NCBI GenBank assembly: GCA_045660565.1
Contig: JAZRDX010000089.1
Coordinates: 1-40,251, forward strand
Source: SIG673 sp045660565
GTDB taxonomy: Bacteria > Bacillota > Clostridia > Oscillospirales > CAG-272
Direction: 5' to 3'
Length of the DNA: 40,251 nt
Position numbers and translations under genes: made by a program. Shown piece by piece: positions 1 to 8,566 of this stretch. Below the pieces are notes generated by a model. It was not told the DNA's origin and made no database searches. It saw nothing but the letters and a program-made list of their open reading frames with translations. Positions within the stretch are counted from its first letter, which is position 1, and each line of letters begins with the position of its first letter.

Positions 1-2
1 CC

Positions 3-77
3 GTTGACGACTGCATCGTAACCTTTGAGGTTATTGAGGAATGCAGAAGAAAATCTATGTTTTTGGAAACGGAGTAA
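3..77 (+). CDS. 3' end of an unidentified upstream gene (partial)
   Basis: A reading frame open from the window edge runs 24 codons to a TAA at 75-77, ending in the residues RRKSMFLETE. The next gene's ATG starts one base after this stop, and its ribosome binding site (GGAG, 71-74) lies inside the last codons, as is usual for translationally coupled operon genes. The family cannot be named from so short a tail. A regulator gene is common in front of heterodimeric ABC exporters, but nothing in these residues shows it. It could also be a chance open stretch. Confidence 0.45.
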   Translation, partial: VDDCIVTFEVIEECRRKSMFLETE

Positions 78-78
78 A

Positions 79-1830
79 ATGAAAAAGAATAAGAAAAATA
101 TTGAATGCAAGACCGTTACAGATTACTTACGACCTTTTAAGCTTTACGTAGTACTCACCGTAACGGTTAAATTTATAGCTACCTTTGCCGAGCTTTTCCT
201 GCCCTCCACCCTTTCCTATATGGTGGACACGCTCGCTCCTGCAAAGGACGTTAAAAAGATGATTGTTTTCGGTCTTATAATGGTCTTTTGCTCACTTGTC
301 GCGCTTATAGGAAATATAACCGCGAACAGAATGGCGGCGAAAACGGCAAGTAAGATAACGCAGAAGCTAAGGCACGACGTGTACGTAAAGACTCTTTCGC
401 TTTCCTGCCAAAAGACCGACGAATTTACCGTTCCCACCCTTATTTCGAGACTTACCAGCGATACGTATAACCTACATAATATGCTCAGAATGGTACAGCA
501 GGGCGGCATAAGAGGACCTATAATCGTAATAGGCGGTATAATTATAACGTCCTTCCTTGACAAAGCCTTAACGCTTATTCTTGTCGCGCTTATGCCTGTC
601 GTTTTTACCATAATTTTCTTTATATCAAGAAAGGGTGTAAAGATATACGGAAACGTCCAGAAAACCTCGGATGAGATGGTTTCGGTGCTTCGTGAAAACA
701 TGGAGGGTGTACGCGTTATAAAGGCACTTTCCAAAACCGAATATGAGAGAGCTCGTTTTGCGGACGTAAACGAAAGAATATACAGAAACGACAGAAAAGC
801 GGGTATAACCACAGGTCTTTCCGGCCCCGTTATGAACGTCTTTTTAAACCTCGGCTTCTGCGCGGTTATACTTGCGGGTGCGTTCAGAGTTAATGCCGGA
901 AAAACTCAGCCGGGCGTCATTATTGCCTTTTTAAGCTATTTTACCCTTATACTTATGGCTATGATGATGATAAACAGAATTTTTATGCTTATAAGTAAGG
1001 GTGTTGCCTCGGGAAAAAGACTTAACGAGGTTCTTGCCGCTCCGTCCGATGATGATTTTACACCCGTAAGCGACGGAGAAGAGAATATCGCTTCCCCGTA
1101 TCACGTTTCCTTTGAAAACGTTACCTTTTCCTATCTGAAGAAAAGAAATAACCTTGAAAATCTTTCCTTTACTCTTAAAAAGGGAGAGACGCTCGGAATT
1201 ATCGGCTCGACCGGTTCGGGTAAAACAACAATAATCAATCTCCTGTTAAGATTTTATAAAGCCGACAGCGGTGAGATAAAAATAAACGGTAAAAGCGTTA
1301 ATGAGATACCGAGAAAAGAGCTTTATAAAATGTTTGGCTCAGCGCTTCAGACCGATTTTCTTATGTCGGATACCATAAAGGAAAATATACGCTTTGAAAG
1401 AGAAATTTCCGACGAGGAGATAACCTACGCCGCGGTAAATGCGCTTGCCGACGGATTTATAAAGGATAAGACCGATGGGTATGAGCATCTTCTTGACGTT
1501 AAAGCAGCTAATCTCAGCGGAGGACAGAAGCAGCGGCTTCTTATCGCGAGAGCTATTGCAGGAAAGCCCGATATACTGATACTTGACGACTCCTGTAGCG
1601 CGCTTGACTATAAGACCGACTCGCTTTTACGCGGAAATCTCGGAAAGGATTACGCGGAGAGCACTAAGATTTTGATTGCTCAGAGAGTAAGTACGGTTAT
1701 GAATGCCGATCTTATAATCGTAATGGACGACGGCGACGTTGTCGGTATAGGTAAGCACACCGCTCTTATGGAGAGCTGCGAGCTTTACCGTGAAACTGCA
1801 AACGCGCAGATGTCTGAGGGAAATAAGTAA
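79..1830 (+). CDS. ABC exporter half-transporter, degenerate ATP-site subunit
   Basis: Fused type IV exporter subunit of 583 residues: a six-helix membrane domain in about the first 330 residues, then a nucleotide-binding domain. Walker A (GSTGSGKTT) begins near residue 376 and the signature LSGGQ near 479. The Walker B end reads ILDDS instead of the usual ILDEA, and the switch-loop histidine is Gln (IAQRVST). These two changes are the family's hallmark for the non-hydrolysing site of heterodimeric exporters such as TM287/288 and BmrCD. The ATG at 79 is chosen because GGAG sits four bases upstream; an earlier in-frame TTG has no such site. The partner gene follows after 20 bases. Export of drugs, lipids or peptides is possible, but the substrate cannot be read from the sequence. 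Confidence 0.93.
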   Translation: MKKNKKNIECKTVTDYLRPFKLYVVLTVTVKFIATFAELFLPSTLSYMVDTLAPAKDVKKMIVFGLIMVFCSLVALIGNITANRMAAKTASKITQKLRHDVYVKTLSLSCQKTDEFTVPTLISRLTSDTYNLHNMLRMVQQGGIRGPIIVIGGIIITSFLDKALTLILVALMPVVFTIIFFISRKGVKIYGNVQKTSDEMVSVLRENMEGVRVIKALSKTEYERARFADVNERIYRNDRKAGITTGLSGPVMNVFLNLGFCAVILAGAFRVNAGKTQPGVIIAFLSYFTLILMAMMMINRIFMLISKGVASGKRLNEVLAAPSDDDFTPVSDGEENIASPYHVSFENVTFSYLKKRNNLENLSFTLKKGETLGIIGSTGSGKTTIINLLLRFYKADSGEIKINGKSVNEIPRKELYKMFGSALQTDFLMSDTIKENIRFEREISDEEITYAAVNALADGFIKDKTDGYEHLLDVKAANLSGGQKQRLLIARAIAGKPDILILDDSCSALDYKTDSLLRGNLGKDYAESTKILIAQRVSTVMNADLIIVMDDGDVVGIGKHTALMESCELYRETANAQMSEGNK

Positions 1831-1850
1831 AAAAGAAAGGAGAGGCGCCG

Positions 1851-3653
1851 ATGAATAAAGCAAATAACGTGCCGGACCGTTCCGGTAGAGGAGCATCTAT
1901 GGAAAAGCTCAGCTCCGAAAGAAAAAAGGCAGTTGTTTTCCGTCTATGGAAATATCTTAGCCAAATGCGTCTGCCCTTAATCATAATAGGCATAGTGGTT
2001 ATTACGAGTAACCTCTTTGCGCTTATCGGGCCGAAGCTTTCCGAGCCTGCGATAAACGCGATAAAGCCTGGAGCGGTTGATTTTGATACCGTTTTCTACT
2101 ACGTAAGTCTTATGGTTATCTTTTACGTTGCCTCTGCGGGACTTTCGTTTTTACAGTCCTTTCTTATGACGACGGTAAGTAAAAGAATCACCTTTAACAT
2201 ACGGCGCGACCTTTTTGAAAAGCTTTCGCGCCTGCCTGTAAAATTCTTCGACACGCATCAATCGGGTGAAATCATAAGCACAATGTCATACGACGTTGAT
2301 ACCGTAAGCGCATCTCTTTCGGCAGACCTTATAGCTATATGTACCGCGCTTATAACGGTTACGGGTTCGTTTATTATGATGCTCACCATTTCGAGAATCC
2401 TCGTTCTGGTGTTCGTTGTAACGATACCGATGTCGATTATATTTTCCCGTTACAGAGCAAAAAAGGGTAGACCGCTCTTCAGAGAGCGCTCGGGTAAGCT
2501 TGGGGCAATGAACGGCTTTGCCGAGGAATCTATAGGCGGATTTCGTACTATAAAGGCATACAACAAGGAAGCGGAGTTTACCGCGCGCTTTGACGTCAAA
2601 AACGACGCGGCAAGCGACGCATACCACCGCTCCGACAGACATTCCTGCATCGCGGGTCCGTCGGTTAACTTTATAAACAACCTCTCCCTTGCGTTCATCT
2701 CCTTTTTCGGCGCGCTTCTTTACCTTTATTCTCCCGAAACGCTGACGCTCGGAGCAATATCGTCATTCGTTCTTTATTCGAGAAAATTTTCGGGCCCGAT
2801 AAATGAGATCACTAATATATACAGTGAAATACAGTCAGCTCTTGCGGCGGGAGAGCGCGTTTTCCGTCTTATGGACGAAAAGGAGGACACCCCCGATAGA
2901 GAGAACGCGACCGACGCGCCTATAACCAAAGGAGAGATTGAGTTTCAGAACGTTAAATTCGGTTACACCGAGGATAAGGTTATAATCAAGGATTTCAGTT
3001 TAAAGGTATCACCGGGCAGCGTTATAGCGATAGTAGGGCATACGGGTGCCGGCAAAACCACGATAGTTAATCTGCTTATGAGATTTTACGACGTAAACGG
3101 CGGACGGATACTTATTGACGGGATTGACCTACGCGACAGAAAAAGAGATGAAATGCGAAAAGCGTTTACTATGGTGCTTCAGGACACCTGGCTCTTTAAC
3201 GGAAGCGTGTACGATAATATAGCTTACGGCAGTGAAAACGTAACAGAGGATGCGGTAAGAGCTGTTGCGGAAAGAGCGAAGATAAACGGGTTTATCGAGG
3301 CGCTTCCAAACGGCTATCATACCGAAATAACCGATAACGGAACAAATATCTCAAAGGGACAAAAGCAGCTGCTTACCATAGCGAGAGCGATGCTACCCAA
3401 AAGCGTAATACTGATACTTGACGAGGCAACCTCAAACGTAGACACGAGAACCGAGGCAAAGATAAGCGAGGCGATGTGTAAGCTTATGGAGGGTAAGACA
3501 TGCTTTGTTATCGCGCACAGGCTTTCTACGATACAGAATGCGGACCTTATTGTTGTAATGAAGGACGGAGAGGTGGCGGAAAGCGGAAAACACGAGGAGC
3601 TGCTAAGCAGAAACGGTGTTTACGCAGAGCTTTATTATTCGCAGTATAAATAA
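1851..3653 (+). CDS. ABC exporter half-transporter, catalytic subunit
   Basis: Partner of the preceding gene, 600 residues, with an N-terminal membrane domain and a C-terminal ATPase domain. Walker A (GHTGAGKTT) lies near residue 396. Walker B ends in ILDEA near 525 with the catalytic Glu kept, and the switch His is present (IAHRLST). The ABC signature is altered to ISKGQ near residue 500, where the family has LSGGQ. The complementary defects mean that one composite site (this Walker A/B with the partner's LSGGQ) should hydrolyse ATP and the other should only bind it. A strong binding site (AAAGGAGAGG, 1836-1845) precedes the ATG. The gene ends directly before a hairpin terminator, so the pair closes its operon. 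Substrate unknown. Confidence 0.93.
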   Translation: MNKANNVPDRSGRGASMEKLSSERKKAVVFRLWKYLSQMRLPLIIIGIVVITSNLFALIGPKLSEPAINAIKPGAVDFDTVFYYVSLMVIFYVASAGLSFLQSFLMTTVSKRITFNIRRDLFEKLSRLPVKFFDTHQSGEIISTMSYDVDTVSASLSADLIAICTALITVTGSFIMMLTISRILVLVFVVTIPMSIIFSRYRAKKGRPLFRERSGKLGAMNGFAEESIGGFRTIKAYNKEAEFTARFDVKNDAASDAYHRSDRHSCIAGPSVNFINNLSLAFISFFGALLYLYSPETLTLGAISSFVLYSRKFSGPINEITNIYSEIQSALAAGERVFRLMDEKEDTPDRENATDAPITKGEIEFQNVKFGYTEDKVIIKDFSLKVSPGSVIAIVGHTGAGKTTIVNLLMRFYDVNGGRILIDGIDLRDRKRDEMRKAFTMVLQDTWLFNGSVYDNIAYGSENVTEDAVRAVAERAKINGFIEALPNGYHTEITDNGTNISKGQKQLLTIARAMLPKSVILILDEATSNVDTRTEAKISEAMCKLMEGKTCFVIAHRLSTIQNADLIVVMKDGEVAESGKHEELLSRNGVYAELYYSQYK

Positions 3654-3683
3654 CAAAAACGGCGACATCGGTCGCCGTTTTTG
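3654..3683 (+). terminator. Rho-independent terminator after the ABC exporter pair
   Basis: A perfect 12-bp stem (AAAAACGGCGAC, 3655-3666, with its complement at 3671-3682), loop ATCG, ending in a T run. It begins one base after the stop codon at 3651-3653. Confidence 0.92.
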
Positions 3684-3764
3684 TATTTCTGATTTCAAAC
3701 AAGTTATTCTGTACGCTCTCGCCACGCATCACAGTATGGCTACGGAGGCACTCCGGCGGTTATA

Positions 3765-3796
3765 GCCGCGTGTTACCTGCCGCGTGCTACCTGCCG
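3765..3796. repeat. Short tandem repeat, two 14-bp units plus a partial third
   Basis: GCCGCGTGTTACCT (3765-3778) is followed at once by GCCGCGTGCTACCT (3779-3792) and then GCCG. The units differ at one base. It lies in the 121-bp spacer just beyond the 3' end of mazG. No function is apparent. Confidence 0.6.
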
Positions 3797-3804
3797 TCTC
3801 CGCT

Positions 3805-4479
3805 TCACTCCGGGCGGTTGTCCGTACCGCGCACCTGTTCAATAAACGCATCGGAAAGATGACGCAGCACCGTCTCCGCGTTAACGTCAAGCTCCTCGCA
3901 CTTGTAGATAGCAGTGAGAAGCGCGTTTGCCGCTTCGCCCTCCGCTCCGCTTAAAAGGTTTTCGCTCGGTCTTACGTTTTCCTTTGCCGCCTTGTGTATA
4001 AGCTTCTGCGCTCTCATAAGAGCGGGGAGCGGCTTTGCTACGGAACTAAGCTTTTCGGAAAGACCGCTCTGAGATTTGGTCTCCGCCTTTATTTTGTCCC
4101 AGTTCTTTAAAACCTCAGCTGAATTTTTAACATTAACGTCTCCGAAAACGTGAGGGTGGCGTACTATCATTTTCCGGCATACTCCGGTTACTACGTCTCC
4201 GTAGTCAAACTCGCATGCATCGGATGAAATATCGGAATGAAAAACTATCTGAAGCAGCACGTCGCCAAGCTCCTCGCAGAGCATTTCGGGACTGTTCATT
4301 TCGATAGCCTCTACCGTTTCGTAGGTTTCTTCTATAAGACCGGGGATAATGCTTTCGTGTGTCTGCTCGGCATCCCACGGACAGCCGTCCTTTCCGCGGA
4401 GGATTTTTATAATAAGGAGAAGGTCCTCCGTGGTGAAACGTTCCTTAGCCTTTAACAGTTCTTTTTCATTTTCGTACAT
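3805..4479 (-). CDS. mazG: Nucleoside triphosphate pyrophosphohydrolase MazG
   Basis: All-alpha NTP pyrophosphatase that hydrolyses (d)NTPs to NMP and pyrophosphate, a house-cleaning role in the cytoplasm. The N-terminal half carries the family pattern: GCPWDAEQTH, then EETYE and EELGD, which supply the metal-binding acidic residues. A second, weaker helical half follows with NWDKIKAE and LPALMRAQKL, as in full-length MazG. At 224 residues it is somewhat shorter than the E. coli protein (about 263). The start at 4479 is supported by AAGGA upstream. It follows prs on the same strand after an 88-bp gap that holds a hairpin, so co-transcription is possible but uncertain. Confidence 0.93.
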   Translation of the reverse strand: MYENEKELLKAKERFTTEDLLLIIKILRGKDGCPWDAEQTHESIIPGLIEETYETVEAIEMNSPEMLCEELGDVLLQIVFHSDISSDACEFDYGDVVTGVCRKMIVRHPHVFGDVNVKNSAEVLKNWDKIKAETKSQSGLSEKLSSVAKPLPALMRAQKLIHKAAKENVRPSENLLSGAEGEAANALLTAIYKCEELDVNAETVLRHLSDAFIEQVRGTDNRPE

Positions 4480-4513
4480 AGTAATTTTTCCTTTTTATAT
4501 AGATTGATACAGT

Positions 4514-4542
4514 AAAGCGGATATGCTGAACATATCCGCTTT
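4514..4542. terminator. Hairpin between prs and mazG, terminator-like
   Basis: A 12-bp perfect stem (4514-4525 with 4531-4542) and a five-base loop. On the + strand it runs into a T tract (six Ts from 4540), but on the transcribed - strand the stem is followed by only three Ts. It may be a weak prs terminator or attenuator before mazG, or a stop for antisense transcripts. Confidence 0.55.
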
Positions 4543-4567
4543 TTTCTGCTTTTGTCTTTACAGTGAA

Positions 4568-5710
4568 TTAAAACGTTCCTCTGAATTCGGGCTTTAAAAC
4601 TCCGTTTTCATCAAGCTTTTCGACAAGCTTGTGGATCTTATCTACCTGATTTAAGAGCGGGCTTATGCTCTTGTTGGTGTGGAGAGTGCCGATAAGGAGG
4701 GCAACGTACTTGGACATATCAACGTCGGTGTACCATTCTCTTGCTCTCAGCTCGGGAGTTCTGTATATAAGGTTGGTGGTGAATATCTGGTCGATAGCTC
4801 CGTCTCTGTATGCCTTGTCAAGCTTCTTAAGTCCGTTACAGAAAAGTCCGAAGGATGCAAATACGAATACTCGTCTTGCGCCTCTGGATTTGAGCTGTCT
4901 TGCAACGTCGAGAATGGATTCTCCGGAGGAAATGATGTCGTCAACAATTATAACGTCCTTGTCTCTTACGCTCTTACCGAGGTACTGATGAGCCTTTATC
5001 GGGTTTTTACCGTCTTTAACAACCGTGTAGTCGCGACGCTTGTAGAATGTTCCAAGCTCGAGCTTTAAAACGGAGGAATAGTACATACAACGGTTCATTC
5101 CGCCCTCGTCGGGGGAAATCATCATAAGCTGTTCCTTGTTTATCGCAATGTCGGGATACTTCTTAAGAAGTGCCTTTATCATCTGATAGGTAGGGTGAAC
5201 GTTATCAAAGCTGCACATCGGGATAGCGTTCTGAATACCTATATTATGTATATCGAAGGAAATTATATTTTCAACGCCCATATTTGAGAGCTCCTGAAGG
5301 GAGATGGCGGCGTCAAGGGATTCACGAAGGGTGCGCTTATCCTGTCTGCCCTCGTAAATCATAGGCATAATTACGTTAATTCTGCGGCCTTTTCCCGCAA
5401 CAGAACAGATGACTCTCTTTAAGTCCTGGAAGTGGTCGTCAGGGCTCATCGGGTATTCTTTTTCGTACATTTTGAACTTTTCACCGTGGTTAAATACGTC
5501 TGCATATACGAAAATGTCGTGGTTACGCATAGAATCGTTTATAACGACCTTTGCCTCACCCGTACCGAAACGGATATACTGAGGATGAATTAAAGATGTT
5601 TCATCGCTTTCAGCCCACGTCTTAAGCCAACCGTCTACTTTGTTTAGAAATTCGTCGCAGCCTCTTGTTCCGATAATGCTGAGCTTGCCGCAAATTTGTT
5701 CCATTTCCAT
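4568..5710 (-). CDS. prs: Ribose-phosphate pyrophosphokinase, long clostridial form
   Basis: Makes PRPP from ribose 5-phosphate and ATP for nucleotide, His and Trp synthesis. The ATP-site motif appears as GRQDKRT (classical forms have RQDRK) and the PRPP loop as VIIVDDIISSGES (classical DDMIDTGGT), both inside phosphoribosyltransferase-fold halves. The protein has 380 residues against about 315 for the classical enzyme, with extra length at the N-terminus and between the motifs. I recall such long forms from Clostridia. The first ATG is supported by CGGAGG eight bases upstream. A consensus SigA promoter lies about 45-75 bases upstream, so the gene probably has its own transcription unit, possibly continuing into mazG. 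Confidence 0.88.
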   Translation of the reverse strand: MEMEQICGKLSIIGTRGCDEFLNKVDGWLKTWAESDETSLIHPQYIRFGTGEAKVVINDSMRNHDIFVYADVFNHGEKFKMYEKEYPMSPDDHFQDLKRVICSVAGKGRRINVIMPMIYEGRQDKRTLRESLDAAISLQELSNMGVENIISFDIHNIGIQNAIPMCSFDNVHPTYQMIKALLKKYPDIAINKEQLMMISPDEGGMNRCMYYSSVLKLELGTFYKRRDYTVVKDGKNPIKAHQYLGKSVRDKDVIIVDDIISSGESILDVARQLKSRGARRVFVFASFGLFCNGLKKLDKAYRDGAIDQIFTTNLIYRTPELRAREWYTDVDMSKYVALLIGTLHTNKSISPLLNQVDKIHKLVEKLDENGVLKPEFRGTF

Positions 5711-5754
5711 TGTTTTTTTCCTCCGAAAGATAGCAGAAAATATTTATATATTTT

Positions 5755-5783
5755 ATTATAACAAAAATAACAATATTTTTCAA
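5755..5783 (-). promoter_or_regulatory. SigA-type promoter of prs
   Basis: On the - strand: TTGAAA (5778-5783), a 17-bp spacer, TATAAT (5755-5760). The predicted leader before the prs ATG is about 40 bases. Confidence 0.8.
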
Positions 5784-5883
5784 CACTATTATAAATTTTT
5801 TAGAATAAAATTTTGTCGAAAAAAATACCTTGTTTTTGTGTATTTTTTATATTGACATTCAAAAAACAGCGTTTATAAACGGA

Positions 5884-5935
5884 AATAAGCTGTCTTAGCG
5901 GCGGGCATAAACCGAAACCGCTAAAACAGCTTATT
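5884..5935 (-). terminator. Terminator hairpin downstream of rhaB
   Basis: An 18-bp stem with one mismatch (5884-5901 with 5918-5935) and a 16-base loop, starting 8 bp after the rhaB stop. On the - strand the end of the stem reads CAGCTTATTT, a modest T tract. It separates the sugar operon from prs. Confidence 0.7.
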
Positions 5936-5942
5936 ATAAAAA

Positions 5943-7415
5943 TTATTTTGTAAGGGTAAGGAATTTTTCGTAGCCTGCGTCCCAAATTTCCTTGGTCTTT
6001 AAATTGGGCTCGAAGCACTTAACGTCAAAGGAGTCCTTAACCATCTGTCTTGCCTCGGTAAGGCTGCCGAGCTCTCCGAGCGCTATCGACTGAGATACGA
6101 GGTTTCCTATTGCGGTAGCCTCGCTCGGACCTGCGTAAACCGGTATTCCGCACGCGTCGGCGGTGTACTGACAGAGAAGAGTTTCTTTAGAACCGCCGCC
6201 GATAATGTTAATGAAGGGTGTTTTGATGCCCGACATATCCTCAATCTTTTTAAGCGTATTTCTGTAACGGAGCGCAAGGCTGTCGAATACGCAACGAACG
6301 AACTGTCCCTTGGTTTCGGGAACAGGCTGACCGGTCTTTTTGCAGTAGTCCGCAATACGTCCCGTCATATTTCCGGGGGGAGTAAAGATAACGTCGTCCG
6401 GATCGATTATGGAACGCATAGGCTCAGATGCGGCACCCATAGCGGCAAGATCGTCGTAAGAGGTCTTGTAGCCGTCCTGCTTTGCGAAATCTCTTCTGCA
6501 TTCGGTCTGTATCCAAAGTCCCATTATGTTCTTAAGGAAGCAGATTTTGCCCTCTGCGCCGCCCTCGTTAGTAAAGGTGTATTCAAGAGACTTGTCGGAA
6601 ATAACGGGGGAAGAAAGCTCGGTTCCCATAAGCGACCACGTTCCGGAGCTTATGTATACGAAATCCTTTTCGGTGGAGGGAACCGCCATTATAGCGGAAG
6701 CGGTGTCGTGAGACGCGACGGTGAATACGTCAGCGTCGGTACCGCCTACCTCTGCCTTAACGGAAGCGCTGAGCTTTCCTACCTTTGTTCCGGGGAGAAC
6801 GATGTCTCCGAAGATATGGGAGGGGATACCGAACTTTTCAAGAACGTCATACGCCCACTTGCCTGTTTTAGCATTAACAAGTGCGCCCGTTGTAGCGTTT
6901 GTGTATTCGTTTAACTTTACTCCGGTGAGGAAGTAGTTAAGAAGGTCGGGGATCATAAGCATTCTGTCCGCGGCGTCGAGAAGCCTCGGATTTGCCTTCA
7001 TTTCGGCAAGAAGCTGGTATACGGTATTGAAATTCATAAACTGAATTCCGGTTACCTTATACAGATCCTCCTTGCTCATATATTTTTCGGCGTACTCGAT
7101 CATACCGTCGGTACGGCTGTCGCGGTAGTTTATCGGACTTCCGATAAGGCGGCCGCTCTTGTCTATAAGACCGTAGTCGACACCCCAGGTATCTATTCCT
7201 ATACTTCTTATGTCTTGACCTGCGGCCTTAATGGAGGTTTTGATATTTTCGTAAATATCCATTATGTTCCACTGAAGTGTTCCGGCAATATAGGAGGAGT
7301 TGTCGTCAAAACGGTGATTTTCTTCAAGAGTGAGCTTTTTACCGTCAAAGCTACCTATTATACCTCTTCCGCTTGTTGCGCCGAGGTCGATAGCTAACAT
7401 TTTAAGATCTGACAT
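5943..7415 (-). CDS. rhaB: Rhamnulokinase, FGGY-family carbohydrate kinase
   Basis: Phosphorylates L-rhamnulose (or a related ketose) at C1 with ATP, in the cytoplasm. The 490-residue protein has the FGGY kinase layout: an N-terminal phosphate loop region (AIDLGATSGRG, about residues 8-18), the RhaB-type motif DTWGVDYGL near residue 95, SSGTWSLMG near 255, and a C-terminal adenosine motif IIGGGSKE near 400. Length and the DTWGVDYGL motif fit RhaB better than xylulokinase or glycerol kinase, though fuculokinase-like use cannot be excluded. It is the second gene of a two-gene unit with the upstream isomerase/epimerase, 87 bp away. AAGGA precedes the ATG at 7415. Confidence 0.88.
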   Translation of the reverse strand: MSDLKMLAIDLGATSGRGIIGSFDGKKLTLEENHRFDDNSSYIAGTLQWNIMDIYENIKTSIKAAGQDIRSIGIDTWGVDYGLIDKSGRLIGSPINYRDSRTDGMIEYAEKYMSKEDLYKVTGIQFMNFNTVYQLLAEMKANPRLLDAADRMLMIPDLLNYFLTGVKLNEYTNATTGALVNAKTGKWAYDVLEKFGIPSHIFGDIVLPGTKVGKLSASVKAEVGGTDADVFTVASHDTASAIMAVPSTEKDFVYISSGTWSLMGTELSSPVISDKSLEYTFTNEGGAEGKICFLKNIMGLWIQTECRRDFAKQDGYKTSYDDLAAMGAASEPMRSIIDPDDVIFTPPGNMTGRIADYCKKTGQPVPETKGQFVRCVFDSLALRYRNTLKKIEDMSGIKTPFINIIGGGSKETLLCQYTADACGIPVYAGPSEATAIGNLVSQSIALGELGSLTEARQMVKDSFDVKCFEPNLKTKEIWDAGYEKFLTLTK

Positions 7416-7502
7416 ATCGGTTCGTTCCTTTTTAAATTTTATTTTCGTTGGTGATTTTAAATCTTCAAGGTGAAAATTAAGCTCGTTTTAACATTTACCG
7501 AA

Positions 7503-8351
7503 TTATATTAAAGCCTTAAGAGCGTCAACAGCCGCGGTAAATGCCGCCTCGCTGGTAGGATAGCTGTCAACGATTTCTGATTTATTGTCCTTGTTTTCAA
7601 GGTCGCTGAGACCTGCAAAGACACGGAGGTGAGGCTCTATGGTAAGAGTCATTGTGCCGGGAAGCTTCTTAAGCTCGTTAAGAATTTCCGGAACGTGTCC
7701 GATACCCTTTCCTGCGGGGCAAACGGTCTTTCCGTCATCAAGGCAGTCCTTGATGTGCATGTAGTATATGTAATCCTTAAGCTGATTAAACGCATCGGGG
7801 TAGGTGGTAACACCGGACTGAACGAAGTTAGCGGGGTCGAATATGCACTTATATCCGCCGTTAAAGTACTTCATTATGTCTACGCAGCCCTCGGTCTTTT
7901 CACCGTAGATTCCCTTCTCGTTCTCATGGCAAAGAATTGCTCCGCCGGCGTTAGCCGCGTCAAGCATTCTGCTCATGTAGTCAAGAACCTGAGTTCTGTA
8001 AGGAGCGATGTTGTTGGTGTCCGGTACGAAGAAGGAGAAAACTCTGATTCTCGGTGTGCCGAGAATGTTTGCAAGCTCGCATACGTGCTTGGTAAGCTCG
8101 ATATGAGCGTCTATATCGTCGGTAAGCTTGATCTTTCCGAGAGGAGAGCCTATCGACCAAACGCCGAGACCGCTATCATCAAGCTGCTTTTTAACCTCTT
8201 TAGCCTCGTCTACGGTAAGGGTGGAGATGTTCTTGCCGTTAACGCCTCTGATTTCGGTGTATTTAACTCCGTTTTTAAGCATACCCTCTATCTGCTTTGA
8301 GAAGTCCTTGTTGTATTCGTCGGTAAATGCGCTGAGTTCGAAATTTGCCAT
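7503..8351 (-). CDS. Sugar phosphate isomerase/epimerase-like TIM-barrel protein
   Basis: Member of the AP-endonuclease-2/xylose-isomerase-like TIM barrel family, 282 residues. The expected metal-ligand and acid positions are visible: CHENE near residue 141, FDPAN near 170, MHIKD near 199 and TIEPH near 237. It is transcribed with rhaB, so a role in isomerising or epimerising a deoxyhexose or its phosphate is likely. The canonical RhaA isomerase is not present, and the substrate is unknown. AAAGGA lies upstream of the ATG at 8351, and a perfect-consensus promoter lies 57-85 bp upstream. Confidence 0.82.
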   Translation of the reverse strand: MANFELSAFTDEYNKDFSKQIEGMLKNGVKYTEIRGVNGKNISTLTVDEAKEVKKQLDDSGLGVWSIGSPLGKIKLTDDIDAHIELTKHVCELANILGTPRIRVFSFFVPDTNNIAPYRTQVLDYMSRMLDAANAGGAILCHENEKGIYGEKTEGCVDIMKYFNGGYKCIFDPANFVQSGVTTYPDAFNQLKDYIYYMHIKDCLDDGKTVCPAGKGIGHVPEILNELKKLPGTMTLTIEPHLRVFAGLSDLENKDNKSEIVDSYPTSEAAFTAAVDALKALI

Positions 8352-8407
8352 GATTTTTTTCCTTTCATATTTAAATCTTTTAAGTTATTTTATTTTAAAT
8401 TTATTTT

Positions 8408-8436
8408 ATTATAACAGTGTTTTCTTTTTTTGTCAA
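8408..8436 (-). promoter_or_regulatory. Perfect-consensus SigA promoter of the isomerase-rhaB unit
   Basis: On the - strand: TTGACA (8431-8436), exactly 17 bp, TATAAT (8408-8413). All twelve bases match consensus, so any sugar control would have to come from a repressor or from RNA. Confidence 0.85.
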
Positions 8437-8476
8437 GGGAGTAAGCCTTGTTTATCAGCCTTTTCTTGTTTTTATC

Positions 8477-8512
8477 GCGACAAAAAAAGAAAATGACAGC
8501 TTTTGTTGTCGC
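8477..8512. repeat. Spaced inverted repeat upstream of the isomerase-rhaB promoter
   Basis: GCGACAA (8477-8483) and TTGTCGC (8506-8512) form a 7-bp inverted repeat with a 22-bp A/T-rich centre, about 40-75 bp upstream of the -35 box. It could be a regulator site or a weak hairpin. Confidence 0.4.
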
Positions 8513-8517
8513 TTTTG

Positions 8518-8540
8518 AAAAAGCTACGCGAAAGCTTTTT
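8518..8540 (-). terminator. Terminator hairpin downstream of mutS2
   Basis: Stem AAAAAGCT (8518-8525) with AGCTTTTT (8533-8540) and a seven-base loop. On the - strand the stem ends in five Ts, 27 bp after the mutS2 stop. Confidence 0.65.
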
Positions 8541-8566
8541 ATATCGCTACGTGCAAAAACGCACCC

